Source: Candidatus Parcubacteria bacterium
GTDB lineage: Bacteria; Patescibacteriota; Patescibacteriia; PEXW01
Length of the DNA stretch: 64,000 nt
Assembly: GCA_003597955.1 (NCBI GenBank)
Contig: QZJU01000021.1
Coordinates: forward strand, 47,952-111,951
Reading direction: 5' to 3'
Position 1 is the stretch's first letter. Each line of letters begins with the position of its first letter. The notes under the pieces were generated by a model. It was not told the origin of the DNA. It did no database searches and saw only the letters and a list, made by a program, of their open reading frames with translations. The position numbers and the translations under genes are program-made. Below are positions 33,960 to 43,128 of the stretch, piece by piece.

Positions 33960-34448
33960 ATGCCCTTATTCAGGAAGTATATCGGGGCAGATCCTAGCGG
34001 TCTACTGAAAGACCATCAAAATTCGATTTTGACTTCCCCGGAGAAAAAGGATTTCCCAGTCAAAATCGATTACGACGCCGAGTTGGCGTCTTTCGGCCCG
34101 TACAGATGGCTTTCGTGGCCAATGAATCATGGCTTGGGTTTGGTTTTCGGATCACCCGAAGCTACGATTCGGCTGGTTCGGTTTAACGGCTATTTTTCCA
34201 CAAAACAGATTAAAACCCAGCTTAAGGAGATTGGCCAGCCTGCGAATCTTTTTGAAATTGCCGCGCTCAAAGGCCTGGCCGTGCCTCTGCCAGTTGTCGG
34301 TCTGGGTACGGAAATCACTGACCCAGCCGGCCAGATTTGGTACCCGCGTTTATACAGAAGCGGATCCAAGGTTTACCTGGGCATTGAAGCCGTACAGCCC
34401 GGTAAGCAGTGGCACGACGGCATGTGGTTTGCCATAATGCCTTTTTAA
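33960..34448 (+). CDS. Unknown soluble protein
   Basis: 162 aa, no family recognised. It is mixed alpha/beta with several Trp/Tyr/Gly-rich stretches (YRWLSWPMNHGLGLVFG, WHDGMWFAIMPF). No signal or membrane segment is present. ATG follows AAGGAGG closely, one of the best SDs in the window. A 25-codon out-of-frame ORF (33920-33997) covers the start. Private promoter and terminator make it a cassette. Confidence 0.6.
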   Translation: MPLFRKYIGADPSGLLKDHQNSILTSPEKKDFPVKIDYDAELASFGPYRWLSWPMNHGLGLVFGSPEATIRLVRFNGYFSTKQIKTQLKEIGQPANLFEIAALKGLAVPLPVVGLGTEITDPAGQIWYPRLYRSGSKVYLGIEAVQPGKQWHDGMWFAIMPF

Positions 34449-34466
34449 GAAGACCGCCGTTTTTTT

Positions 34467-34494
34467 AAGCCTCGAATTTAATGGTTCGGGGCTT
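34467..34494 (+). terminator. Terminator of 33960 gene
   Basis: 10-bp stem AAGCCTCGAA/TTCGGGGCTT with one G-T pair, followed by TTATTATT. Confidence 0.7.
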
Positions 34495-34504
34495 TTATTA
34501 TTAA

Positions 34505-34534
34505 AAAACGTCTTTCCAATTAGAAAGACGTTTT
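34505..34534. terminator. Bidirectional terminator
   Basis: Perfect 12-bp stem AAAACGTCTTTC/GAAAGACGTTTT with a 6-nt loop. It ends the plus cassette and touches the stop of the minus-strand acyltransferase. Confidence 0.8.
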
Positions 34535-35285
34535 AATGAACGGCCTGGCGGTTAGTCGCCAAAGCTTGCAAAGCCATGATGGAGCTGATGATTTTTTTGT
34601 TGATGGCCAGAATTCTTTTTTTCATTTCCGGATTTTGCATTTCTTGAGAGAAATTAATTGCCGGGCCGAAAATTACCAAAGGTTTTCGAAAAAAATTTCT
34701 GGGCAGCCAACGCCAAGTCCCGTGGGTTTTGGGCCCGCCGCGGGAAAAAATCCGCTCGATGCCCTGGTGAAATACCGGAATAACTGTGATTTTTTCCGCC
34801 GCACTGGCAATTAGGTAGCCGGGCCCGTTTTTAATTAAATTCAGATCATAGCTTCGGGTGCCCTGGTAAAAAATCAGCAAGTTGTTGTTCTCAATCAAGT
34901 CCTTATAGCGCCTTAAGAGCTTAGGGTCTTTGCGGCTTTCCACCGGCACAGTTCTTAAAAGTTTCAAAAACAACTTAATGTACCAGGTCGTGAAGTAATT
35001 TTTTTTGTCCGCGAAATTCAGAGGCGGCCGGCCGGGTCGCGTGAAAATTGAAGGAAAAGAAGCGCTGACTCCAATTAAAAAAGAATCAAACATACTTATG
35101 TGATTGCAAACGAATAAGACTCTCCGGCCTTTTTTGGGAATGTTTTCGCGTCCGAAGACCCGGGTAAAATTCAGGGGAAAACGGAAGAAGCAGAATCCCA
35201 AAAGGCTGGTTAGCACCAAGGCCAGATATGAAAGCCATAAGCCTGGTCGAGCTTTTAACCACTTGAAAATGCGAGAGATTTTCAA
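34533..35285 (-). CDS. 1-acyl-glycerol-3-phosphate acyltransferase-like (PlsC family)
   Basis: 250 aa. Catalytic NHISMFD is the HX4D motif (~82-88). Block III reads YQGTRS instead of the common FPEGTRS, and VIPVFHQG is block IV. An N-terminal membrane span (~17-37) anchors it. It would acylate lysophosphatidate or a related lipid. No other lipid genes are nearby, so the acceptor is uncertain. Confidence 0.82.
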   Translation of the reverse strand: MKISRIFKWLKARPGLWLSYLALVLTSLLGFCFFRFPLNFTRVFGRENIPKKGRRVLFVCNHISMFDSFLIGVSASFPSIFTRPGRPPLNFADKKNYFTTWYIKLFLKLLRTVPVESRKDPKLLRRYKDLIENNNLLIFYQGTRSYDLNLIKNGPGYLIASAAEKITVIPVFHQGIERIFSRGGPKTHGTWRWLPRNFFRKPLVIFGPAINFSQEMQNPEMKKRILAINKKIISSIMALQALATNRQAVH

Positions 35286-35351
35286 AGAGCCTCCTTGTTT
35301 TTATTTGTTGGTCCTACTTTAACAAATTAATTCTTTTTTGCAAGTTTTATC

Positions 35352-35425
35352 CGCGCACCATCCCGCCTGCGGCGGCGGGGGTGCGGGATTTCCCGCCTCC
35401 TCCCGCGGCCGCAGGAGGAGGCGGG
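35352..35425. repeat. GC-rich palindromic repeats
   Basis: TCCCGCCTGCGGCGGCGGG at ~35361-35379, then a 12-bp inverted repeat CCCGCCTCCTCC (35392-35403) / GGAGGAGGCGGG (35414-35425). The latter's centre shares CCCGCGGCCGC with the palindrome at 22854. Confidence 0.7.
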
Positions 35426-35493
35426 CAGGCGCTCCGCACCGTATCCTTTCAGATACCGCTAGGTCCTACTGGCGGAGCTTCATTTAAAAAACC

Positions 35494-35521
35494 AAACCCC
35501 CGCCCGTATGGGCGGGGGTTT
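35494..35521. terminator. Strong terminator downstream of 1390-aa gene
   Basis: Perfect 12-bp stem AAACCCCCGCCC/GGGCGGGGGTTT with loop GTAT, flanked by an A-run on the left and T-run on the right, so it can act in both directions. Confidence 0.85.
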
Positions 35522-35544
35522 TCTTAAGGCTTTCGAAATAAAAC

Positions 35545-38500
35545 TTAACGAACCGTTACCGAGCTTGTCCCCACGCCACCATCAAGGTTCACCACCTTAA
35601 TAGTCTTCTTGCCTTTGGTAAGCTGAGTGCCATCTATGGTCAGCTGGATTTCCTTGCTGTTCTTGTATTTCACGGTTGTAGCTTTGCCGCCGACGGTGAC
35701 CACAATGCCCGAAGCGAAGTTTTCGCCTTTAAGCGTTAGTTTGGCTGTGGCATTGGCAGTAGAAAGCGTGCCGGTCACTTTGCTGACCTTAGGTTTTAGT
35801 ACGACCAAGCTGACATTCGAGCCGGAGATCTTGATCCGCGGGCTGTTTTCTGACAAGGCCAGGTCTTCTTGAAAGCCTTTTTTGCCGAATTTAAAGACTT
35901 TGACATCGTTGCGGTTGCGAGTTTGGGTCAAGATGGCCAAACTGGCCAAACCCGCCTGATGAGCCTCCAAAGTCGTGACTTTCACCGAGCTGCTGCGCGT
36001 GGCGCCTGTGGCGATTTTATAACTCGCGAATTTTTTAGCCGCGTTATAAACTTTCACTTCAGTATTCGGCGCTTCTTTGCCCACCGTCAAGTCAGATTTG
36101 CCGTCTTTGGTCAAATCAGCCAAAAGCAGGCTGATCGAACCCTTATAGTTTTTGTACGGCTCCAAGGTTTTAACCAGTTTGCCTGAAGTGCTATAAACCT
36201 TAATTACGCTTTTGCCGGATTTAAGTTTTTCCGCCGGCGAAACAAAGATCCATTGCCCGGTTTTACTGCCGTAATTCGCCGTTGCCACATTTATGTTTGT
36301 GCCAGGGAAGGCTTTTATGGTTTTTTTATTGACCGTAAAGCTGCCTTTATTTTTGCCCGTGCCCTTAGTGACGGCTTTTAAGGCTTTGGCGCTGGCATTG
36401 GTCACCAAACTATGCTTGGAGAAGTGGTCGCTTAAGACTGTTATGGTGTTATTCTCCAAATCTTGGGTGACATTAGACGGGGACTTCCAGGTGTTTGAGG
36501 TTTCATCAAAGTATTTTGGCAACAAGGCGCTTTCGTCCACGCCCGCGCCCTCCAACATTTTATCCGTGTACTTGAAAGTAATGGTTACGTTGGAATTGAA
36601 CTTGGTAATCTCCGCGCCACTGCTGTTTAACGCTTTAAATTCGTAGCCGTACCAAGCCGGTTTGGCGGTTGACATGCTCATCAGGTTGGCAGTTGGCGTA
36701 GCTGTCAAAGTTATATTACCCTGGGTAGCAAAAGCCGAAGCGCCGGCTGTAATTGAAGTACCATCTTCCAAAATTATTGATTGCGCCTGTGTGGCATCGA
36801 AGGTGGTTGAGAAGGGTGCGGGCAAGCGGAAATTACTGTTGGCATCCAATCTGAAGTCCTGGGTGATGGTTTTTTGCGAACCGTCGACCACGATTGTGAT
36901 TTCTTCGCTCCGCGCGAAATTATTGTCCCAGGCCGAATCGCAGCCAATGTGCCAAACGCCTTTGGAAACATTTATTTCATAGGCGCCATTGCGAACCTCG
37001 CCACCCGAGAAATTCCCGGTTTCTTCCCAGCCATGACAGAAGCCAAATGGTCCGCCGCCCGCAACGCGGCCTTTTATCTTAGCGTCGGCTTGGCGGAAGG
37101 CCAAGGTCACATTTGCCGTTTTTGCGCTGGTCAGATCGATTATCTGTGATTTTGCTGGCATATCAGGCGATCCGGGTTGGGGATTAGCCCGCACTTCATA
37201 CTTGTGTCCGGTTAAGACCGTGATGCTTGCATTCCCGTTCCGATCGGTTTGGCCACCAACATGCAAGATATTTTTCATGTCTTGCGCGTTCGCCGGTCCG
37301 CCCATGGCTTGATTGGCTTTATCCGTGGATTCGCCTTTAACCTTGCCTTTGAAAAACGACGCTCCGGTCATTTGGCCTTCGGGTGGGCCGAATTTCATGC
37401 ACTCTTGTTCGTTTTCAGGCTTGGAACAAAAGGCTTTGCATTCCGTCTCGGTTTTGCATCCCCCTGGCCCAACCTGCACTTTGCCTGGAGCCGTGGAGGG
37501 GCCTTTAAACTTACCGCATTCGGCTTGGTTGGCCTTCTTTGAGCAGAAGTCAACGCAAGCCATGACATTTTTACATCCGCCAGGACCTTGAGCGATGCCA
37601 GGTAAGGCGGTTTTTTTGCACAATTCAATCTGCTTTTTGTCATTCTTTTTTCTGGCCGTCTGGCAGATTTGGAACGGATCGCCCTTTTTGCCGTTTTTGT
37701 CTTTAAATTCCTGGCTTTGCAGGTTCTTAGGACCTTCGGGTCCAGGTCCGCCAGCCCGGTTAAAGACCTCAATTTCGTTGCCGATATCAACCCAGGCATT
37801 GGGGATGGGGGCGCCATTTGAGCCCAGAACTTGGACATTCACCTTGCCGTCGCCGATTAAAGCCGTGATGTTCTTAACGATGCTCTGTCCGGCCTTGACT
37901 TCAATTGGGTCTGGTGCGGGATTGCTATTCAAGAGGCCGCTGCCGTCGGCAAAATGGTAATTGAAATAGTATTTACCCGCCACCACGGAAATTCGGTAAC
38001 TGCAGTCTTCCTTAAACATGGTGTTACGGCCACCTTTGGCCGGGTTGTGTACAAAGACTTCACCAAAAGAAAATTGTCCAGCCGGGGGCGTGCATTTGGT
38101 CAAAGGGATGCCGTTTACATCCACCAAAGAACCATATATAGAAGAATTATTTTTCACTAAAGTAAGTGTGGCGTCCGTGGTGCTGTTAGCGGCGATAGCG
38201 ACGGTAGCGCCGACATCGCTAACTGAATATTCTGATTCCGGCGGCATGTGCATGCCTAATTGCACTAAGGAGAAAACCGAAGAAGGAAGTTTAATGATAG
38301 CAATGCCATCCGGATTTAAAGAGCCGCCGTAATTCTGTCCCGGACCGAACTCTTGGGCTCCGGCCTTTTGCGCCCAAACCCAACCATTAATTCCGTTTAC
38401 GGTGTTGCCGGCCTCGTCTTTGACAGTCACGCGGATGGTGGCGTCAGCTTTCACGACAACCACATTGCCGATTGCGGCTGAGGATGTATCGGTTTCAAGA

Positions 38501-39717
38501 ATTACCTCAGGAATCATTGCGCTGGACACATACATTGGCGCGCTTGGGTTATTCGGGTCAACCCAATTGTCGATATTGACATTGCACCGACCAGCCAAGA
38601 CTGCGATATCAAAAGTACCGTTGCTGGCAGAGGTGGCATTACCATTAACGCCAGGTTGCGGGCCCATATTGTTGGTGGAACCCAAAGGCATACACCAAGC
38701 GTTAATCCTGACATTGCCAACAGGCGTGCCGCTGCCGTCAACTAGCGTGCCGGTGATGTGCGCGGTTTTTTCTTTTACGGCAAAGTTGGCAGTAGCCGTT
38801 TGTCCGTCTGTAACGCTCACAATAGCGGAGGTGGCGGTTAAGTTCTGATTTTCATTATTCCAGTAACTGACATTAAAGGTTCCGGCAGGCACGCGCATGG
38901 AATAAGAACCGCCCACAACTTGAGCGTTGCCGCCACCGCCCGGGCCCATGGTTGACCACGCATTCATGTTTCCACTGGTAACCGGCGCGCCAGTACTGGC
39001 GTAGGTCACTGTGCCGGTGATAGTGGCCGTGGCTTTAGTGACTTGGAAATTCACGGTCCGAGTTTCAGCGGAATTGTCATTCGTGAATGTTACATCATAA
39101 GGTGGTTCGTTGTAGGACCAATCAGCCCCTGCGGGCGGCGTAAGATTAAGACCGTATTTGGAACTGGCCGCGAGAGTGAGCGTGTAATTGCCGTTTGCGT
39201 CAGTTGTAGCGTTGCCGCCCCCGGGATTAAAGTATGACCAGCTATTTACGATTGCGCCGACTACGGGCGTGGAAGTGCCCCGGTAGGTAATCGTGCCGGT
39301 AATAGTTTTGGGCGGTACGGTTAAATTCAGATTTTTATTAGTGACGTCCGTGTTAACCGTGAACGGCGCTGAAACCGCGCGCGTGAGACCGGATTGGGAA
39401 TAATCCGGCATGGCTTCTAAAATGTAGGTTCCGGGAAAGACGCCAGCGATTGAGTAATTACCGTTTTCCCCAGGGTTTATCCATCGGCCGTAGTGGTAAA
39501 GGTGGTCGGTTGTGTATAAATCGACCTGAACATTGACGGCCGGCGTGACACCGTCAGGGCGATATATTGTGCCGCTGACCGTGTAAGTGTCTTGAGCTAA
39601 AGCCTTAAGAGGGTTAAAAAGTGAGCTTATGCCAGAACCGAAAGGCAAACCGGTTATGGCCAAAATAGTCAATATGCCAAATAAGCGTTTGATTATTTTG
39701 AAAGGTTTTTTACGCAT
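35545..39717 (-). CDS. Giant secreted protein with carboxypeptidase-regulatory-like repeats and GPGGC motifs
   Basis: 1390 aa. A signal peptide (basic MRKKPFKIIKR then hydrophobic, ending LKALAQ) is followed by about eight beta-sandwich CarboxypepD_reg-like repeats. Each has a TITGTV..G.P..G..V start and a TDANGNYTL-like end. Residues ~700-780 hold two Cys-rich motifs of form GPGGCKxxxxCxxFCSK...EC. A ZU5-like region (ILEDGTSITAGASAF, ~1000) follows. The end is a repeat-like propeller segment and a TIG/IPT-like domain (ATAKLTLKGENFASGIVVTVGG). No membrane anchor is seen at the C-terminus. It is probably a surface or shed adhesin-like protein; partners unknown. Confidence 0.75.
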   Translation of the reverse strand: MRKKPFKIIKRLFGILTILAITGLPFGSGISSLFNPLKALAQDTYTVSGTIYRPDGVTPAVNVQVDLYTTDHLYHYGRWINPGENGNYSIAGVFPGTYILEAMPDYSQSGLTRAVSAPFTVNTDVTNKNLNLTVPPKTITGTITYRGTSTPVVGAIVNSWSYFNPGGGNATTDANGNYTLTLAASSKYGLNLTPPAGADWSYNEPPYDVTFTNDNSAETRTVNFQVTKATATITGTVTYASTGAPVTSGNMNAWSTMGPGGGGNAQVVGGSYSMRVPAGTFNVSYWNNENQNLTATSAIVSVTDGQTATANFAVKEKTAHITGTLVDGSGTPVGNVRINAWCMPLGSTNNMGPQPGVNGNATSASNGTFDIAVLAGRCNVNIDNWVDPNNPSAPMYVSSAMIPEVILETDTSSAAIGNVVVVKADATIRVTVKDEAGNTVNGINGWVWAQKAGAQEFGPGQNYGGSLNPDGIAIIKLPSSVFSLVQLGMHMPPESEYSVSDVGATVAIAANSTTDATLTLVKNNSSIYGSLVDVNGIPLTKCTPPAGQFSFGEVFVHNPAKGGRNTMFKEDCSYRISVVAGKYYFNYHFADGSGLLNSNPAPDPIEVKAGQSIVKNITALIGDGKVNVQVLGSNGAPIPNAWVDIGNEIEVFNRAGGPGPEGPKNLQSQEFKDKNGKKGDPFQICQTARKKNDKKQIELCKKTALPGIAQGPGGCKNVMACVDFCSKKANQAECGKFKGPSTAPGKVQVGPGGCKTETECKAFCSKPENEQECMKFGPPEGQMTGASFFKGKVKGESTDKANQAMGGPANAQDMKNILHVGGQTDRNGNASITVLTGHKYEVRANPQPGSPDMPAKSQIIDLTSAKTANVTLAFRQADAKIKGRVAGGGPFGFCHGWEETGNFSGGEVRNGAYEINVSKGVWHIGCDSAWDNNFARSEEITIVVDGSQKTITQDFRLDANSNFRLPAPFSTTFDATQAQSIILEDGTSITAGASAFATQGNITLTATPTANLMSMSTAKPAWYGYEFKALNSSGAEITKFNSNVTITFKYTDKMLEGAGVDESALLPKYFDETSNTWKSPSNVTQDLENNTITVLSDHFSKHSLVTNASAKALKAVTKGTGKNKGSFTVNKKTIKAFPGTNINVATANYGSKTGQWIFVSPAEKLKSGKSVIKVYSTSGKLVKTLEPYKNYKGSISLLLADLTKDGKSDLTVGKEAPNTEVKVYNAAKKFASYKIATGATRSSSVKVTTLEAHQAGLASLAILTQTRNRNDVKVFKFGKKGFQEDLALSENSPRIKISGSNVSLVVLKPKVSKVTGTLSTANATAKLTLKGENFASGIVVTVGGKATTVKYKNSKEIQLTIDGTQLTKGKKTIKVVNLDGGVGTSSVTVR

Positions 39718-39862
39718 ATTTTATTCGTTAATAAAAAATAACCCAACGCCGCCGACAAACGGCGCGAGGAAAATTAAAGAAAAAGCTTGATGAATTTTTA
39801 GGTTTTTTATCGCTCATTTAATAAGCCGAAGCTGGCTTAAACTGAGGATTAACTTAAAATTA

Positions 39863-39892
39863 ACTATAACAAACTAAGCCCAGCCTTGACAA
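39863..39892 (-). promoter_or_regulatory. Promoter of 1390-aa gene
   Basis: Minus strand TTGTCA (39892-39887), 18-bp spacer, TATAGT (39868-39863). The leader would be ~140 nt. Confidence 0.5.
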
Positions 39893-39948
39893 GTTAAGCC
39901 AGAAATCAATTATTTTGGACAATTAATCTGTAGGCGCCTGAATTTTTT

Positions 39949-39972
39949 AACATCGATCACCACCGGCAAAAT
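39949..39972 (-). pseudogene. Remnant of an RNase J gene 3' end
   Basis: On the minus strand this 24-bp block encodes ILPVVIDV, the same eight residues that end the intact RNase J gene ~77 bp away. The two copies differ at four bases, all third codon positions. Translation then runs on for KKFRRLQINCPK to a stop. A palindromic repeat abuts the 5' side of the block. It looks like the leftover end of a diverged rnj copy. Confidence 0.5.
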
Positions 39973-39998
39973 CACCCTGTACCATTAAAGGGTACGGG
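39973..39998. repeat. caccctgtacc palindromic element, short copy
   Basis: CACCCTGTACCATT at 39973-39986 and GGTACGGG at 39991-39998 form an imperfect palindrome. The same CACCCTGTACCATT starts the left half of the larger palindrome at 60406. The 39718-40048 gap otherwise holds the promoter and RNase J remnant. Confidence 0.55.
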
Positions 39999-40048
39999 AT
40001 GAGAATAGTCGAAAAGCCTGTTTAGACAAGCGTAAAAACTTAATTTAA

Positions 40049-41767
40049 TTAAACATCAATTACCACTGGCAAGATCATTGGGCGTCGGTTGGTTTTATTA
40101 AAGAAGTATTGGCCCAATTCATCACGGATTTTATTACCGATATAGGCGTCATTTGCCTCGGTATGGCTTTTTTTATCTTTAAAAAAGGTTTTGACGCGTT
40201 TTCTAGTTTCTTCAATCAAGGCCTTGCTGGTTTTGATGTGCACAAAACCGCGAGTAATGATGTCAGGCTCGCCAATGATATTGCCCGTGTGCCGATCAAC
40301 ATTAACAATCACTACGACCATACCGTCAGCGGCCAGCATTTGTCGGTCGCGCAAGACCACATTGGAAACATCGCCGACGCCTAAGCCGTCGACAAAGACA
40401 TAATCAGTTACAGCTTTTTGGTTAAGGAGTTTGGGCTGGCCATGGGTGAATTCCAGAATCGCACCGTTGTCCAGCACAAAAATTTTTTCCCGGGGGAAGC
40501 CTTCGCGAACCGCTAATTTTTCCGCTTCTTTGTGGAAATAGTGGTTGGCGTAAACCGGCAAAAAATAAGTCGGCCGGATTTGCTTGAGCACGGTTTTCAT
40601 GTCTTCGGCCGTGCTGTGACCGCTGGAATGAATATCCATAATATCGCTGTGGATGACGTTATCGCTGACGCGATAAAGATTGTCTTTCAACCTTTGGATG
40701 GTGCGTTCATTGCCTGGAATGATTGAAGACGAAAAAACAATAGTGTCGGTTTTTTGAATGCGGACGAAGCGATGGTTTCGGTTGATGATGCGGGAAAGCA
40801 CGGCATTGCTTTCGCCCTGCGCGCCCGTGCATATGATGACGATTTTCCGGTCCGGATAATCGCGGATTCTTTCGATGGGAATTAAGGTTTCTTTTTTGAT
40901 TTTTATGTAACCCAAGCGTTTAGCGGTTTCCACATTCATTTTCATACTAAAGCCGTCCAAGGCCACTCTTTTGCCGATTTTTTCACAAAACTCCAGGACG
41001 TATTTGATTCTTGCCACCTGGGAAGAAAAAGTGCCGATGATGATGCGGCCGGGCGCTTCACGAATCAGCTTTTCCAAATTGCCGTACATGGTTTTTTCCG
41101 TCACGCGATTATGGGTATGGGTCGCGCCCAGGCTCTCCAGCATTAAAATTGTGGGCTTGGGCAAGCGTGCCAGCTTGGAATATTCCACCGATTGCCGGCC
41201 CACCGGATCTTTTTCATAAGTCCAGTCGCCCGGGTGTATGACCGTGCCGTGGGGGGTGTTAAGAATAACGCCCATGGCATCCATTATTGAATGATCAACT
41301 GGGAAAAACCCAACCGAAAAATTTCCCAGGCGCAGGCGATCGTTGACTGATTTTACCGTAATAGTTTTTAGCCTCTGACTTGAGCCTTTTTTGTAATCTT
41401 CCTGCCGGTTTTTAATCAAGGCTAAAGTTAAAGGCCGGCCAATTATGCTCGGATTGCCCAGTTTTTCCAGCAGAATCGGTGCCGCACCAATATGGTCTAA
41501 ATGGCCGTGGGTGAAGATTACACCCCGCACCTTGGCTTCCTTGCCCTTTAAATAACTGATGTTAGGAATTATGTAATCAATTCCCAGCATGTCTTCTTCG
41601 GGGAATTGCACGCCCATATCCACAACAACAATATCGTCCTTATATTCAAAGATGGTCATGTTGCGGCCAACTTCCTCTTGGCCGCCGACAGGAATAATTC
41701 TTAAACTGTCAGCCGGTTTGAGGCCTTGGAAGCTCTTGAATTTTTTAGGATTTTTATATTTTTTCAT
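40049..41767 (-). CDS. rnj: Ribonuclease J
   Basis: 572 aa. A metallo-beta-lactamase/beta-CASP nuclease that processes and degrades RNA (5'-exo and endo). HGHLDHIGA carries the zinc ligands. The beta-CASP part has GTFSSQVARI, ICTGAQGESNA and SGHSTAEDM. The C-terminal domain ends ILPVVIDV. A Lys-rich N-terminal tail (KKYKNPKKFK) precedes the core. ATG 41767 is chosen because the NUDIX gene ends 4 bp before. Confidence 0.95.
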   Translation of the reverse strand: MKKYKNPKKFKSFQGLKPADSLRIIPVGGQEEVGRNMTIFEYKDDIVVVDMGVQFPEEDMLGIDYIIPNISYLKGKEAKVRGVIFTHGHLDHIGAAPILLEKLGNPSIIGRPLTLALIKNRQEDYKKGSSQRLKTITVKSVNDRLRLGNFSVGFFPVDHSIMDAMGVILNTPHGTVIHPGDWTYEKDPVGRQSVEYSKLARLPKPTILMLESLGATHTHNRVTEKTMYGNLEKLIREAPGRIIIGTFSSQVARIKYVLEFCEKIGKRVALDGFSMKMNVETAKRLGYIKIKKETLIPIERIRDYPDRKIVIICTGAQGESNAVLSRIINRNHRFVRIQKTDTIVFSSSIIPGNERTIQRLKDNLYRVSDNVIHSDIMDIHSSGHSTAEDMKTVLKQIRPTYFLPVYANHYFHKEAEKLAVREGFPREKIFVLDNGAILEFTHGQPKLLNQKAVTDYVFVDGLGVGDVSNVVLRDRQMLAADGMVVVIVNVDRHTGNIIGEPDIITRGFVHIKTSKALIEETRKRVKTFFKDKKSHTEANDAYIGNKIRDELGQYFFNKTNRRPMILPVVIDV

Positions 41768-41771
41768 ATTT

Positions 41772-42212
41772 TTATTTTTGATTTTTCTTGAAACGGATAA
41801 AAGCTTTAATGGTTTTGTCATAAGTTTCGGCAAGATTTTTCTTTAGAGCTTGATCCGGCGCCACCCATAAATATTTGTTTAATTCACGGGTTTCCAACCT
41901 TATTCGTCCGCCTTTGGTGCGGCAGTAAATATCAAAATAAATAAAATGGGCCGGACGGTAAAAGTCCTTAGAATTTATCAGTTCGCCCCAGGCGACAATC
42001 GCAATCGCTTTTAACTTTAAACCCGTTTCTTCTTGGGCTTCCCGAATTTGAGAGGTCAGAATGTTTTCACCGGGTTCCAGGTGTCCGCCCGGCAGAGTCC
42101 ATTTGTTATGCCATTTTTGGGAGCGCACCAGAAGAATTTGTCCTTTTGGATTCTCAATAATTGCTGAACCGACAACTTCAATACCTTTAGTAAACTTGAG
42201 GTTTTTTTTCAT
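41772..42212 (-). CDS. NUDIX hydrolase
   Basis: 146 aa. The Nudix box is GGHLEPGENILTSQIREAQE then ETGL. VVGSAII...ILLVRSQKWHNKWTLPGG is the usual lead-in strand, similar to MutT-type enzymes. Substrate unknown. ATG 42212 is used; TTG 42221 is an alternative. rnj starts 4 bp after, so they form an operon. A tRNA-like element lies immediately upstream. Confidence 0.82.
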   Translation of the reverse strand: MKKNLKFTKGIEVVGSAIIENPKGQILLVRSQKWHNKWTLPGGHLEPGENILTSQIREAQEETGLKLKAIAIVAWGELINSKDFYRPAHFIYFDIYCRTKGGRIRLETRELNKYLWVAPDQALKKNLAETYDKTIKAFIRFKKNQK

Positions 42213-42233
42213 TGCTGACAAATAATTTTAAAA

Positions 42234-42322
42234 TGGTGTCCTAGGTAGGTGGGACTCGTACTCCCATGACCTTGCGGTCATCCGCCTAGGCGGGACGCGT
42301 CAGTTGGTGCACTCTACTGGAC
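42234..42322 (-). pseudogene. Degenerate class II tRNA-like element (tRNA-Leu-like)
   Basis: 89 nt on the minus strand ending in ACCA. It shares a GCAA-capped variable arm (TGACCGCAAGGTCA) and T-arm order with the intact tRNA-Leu at 47276, matching 20 of 29 aligned bases there. A 17-nt arm before it can pair four bases with CTA in the anticodon position. However the T-loop (TACGAGT), the D-loop without GG, and a poorly paired acceptor are all abnormal. It may be a decayed tRNA at an old attachment site or a non-canonical tRNA. Confidence 0.4.
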
Positions 42323-42440
42323 AAGTTTAGAACCCTGAAATGGGAGGATTATTACCGCTTTCCAGAAGTAGCGCTACAGCAAATGAAATCTTTATTGCAA
42401 ATGTACCCTGCTCCAATTTCCTAATACTAGCTTAAAAGCG

Positions 42441-42469
42441 TTTAAAAATCAAGGGAAAAGTGGTAAAAT
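42441..42469 (+). promoter_or_regulatory. Candidate promoter at left of element
   Basis: TTTAAA at 42441-42446, 17-bp spacer, TAAAAT at 42464-42469, 31 nt before ATG 42501. Confidence 0.4.
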
Positions 42470-42500
42470 AGAAGACAAGTAAAGATGTAACGAAGAAGTA

Positions 42501-43055
42501 ATGAAAAAAGAGCAAAATCATCCACAAACTAGGGAGCGTATCGCACGGTTGTTGATAGACAAGGGGTTTTTAGAAATGCTGGAAAAAGGGCGTACAAAAA
42601 AGAATGAGGAGTTAGATAAGTGGATTTGTGAGATACGAAAAAACTTCAATCTTTCAAAGTATTATCACAGAGTGTTGCAGACAATAATTTCTATTCCTGA
42701 CATTCAATATCAAAAGTTCTTAGCTGGCACAGCGTGTATCATCGCATTACCTGATGAGTGTCGTAAGAAAAATTATTTTGCAATAGAAGTATTCCCTGAA
42801 ACATCAGAAAAAGACGTGGTAAGAGCATTTTCGGCAATACGCAAGAAATATCACGAATCAGATGAAATACCAAAACGGCTTCGAACCTCACCAAGTTTTT
42901 CCAAACAACAGTATGCCTTACAGAGGAGCGAAGATGGAGCAACGTATAAGAAAATTGCAGAAGAATTGAAGCAAATGGGTTATTCTACGACCTATTTTGA
43001 GGTTTCAGATTTAATAAGAAAAATCAAAAACAAGGCTAAGTCGGTTTCTGGTTGA
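42501..43055 (+). CDS. Unknown element protein
   Basis: 184 aa, not recognised. It is strongly charged and mostly helical. The C-terminal part (about 135-175, GATYKKIAEELKQMGYSTTYFEVSDLIRK) looks like a helix-turn-helix. Two Cys residues lie mid-protein (AGTACIIALPDECRK). It is the first gene of the island and could be a regulator; no family assignment is possible. Confidence 0.55.
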   Translation: MKKEQNHPQTRERIARLLIDKGFLEMLEKGRTKKNEELDKWICEIRKNFNLSKYYHRVLQTIISIPDIQYQKFLAGTACIIALPDECRKKNYFAIEVFPETSEKDVVRAFSAIRKKYHESDEIPKRLRTSPSFSKQQYALQRSEDGATYKKIAEELKQMGYSTTYFEVSDLIRKIKNKAKSVSG

Positions 43056-43128
43056 TAACGATATAGTTATCGGCCTTATACGTGATTTTGATAGGTAGAT
43101 AGACTGTGGGTAGAAAGCTCACAGTCTT

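Noticed and set aside
42234-42322. Functional canonical tRNA gene
   Set aside because: D-loop GG, T-loop TTC and acceptor pairing are missing; reported only as a degenerate or non-canonical element.
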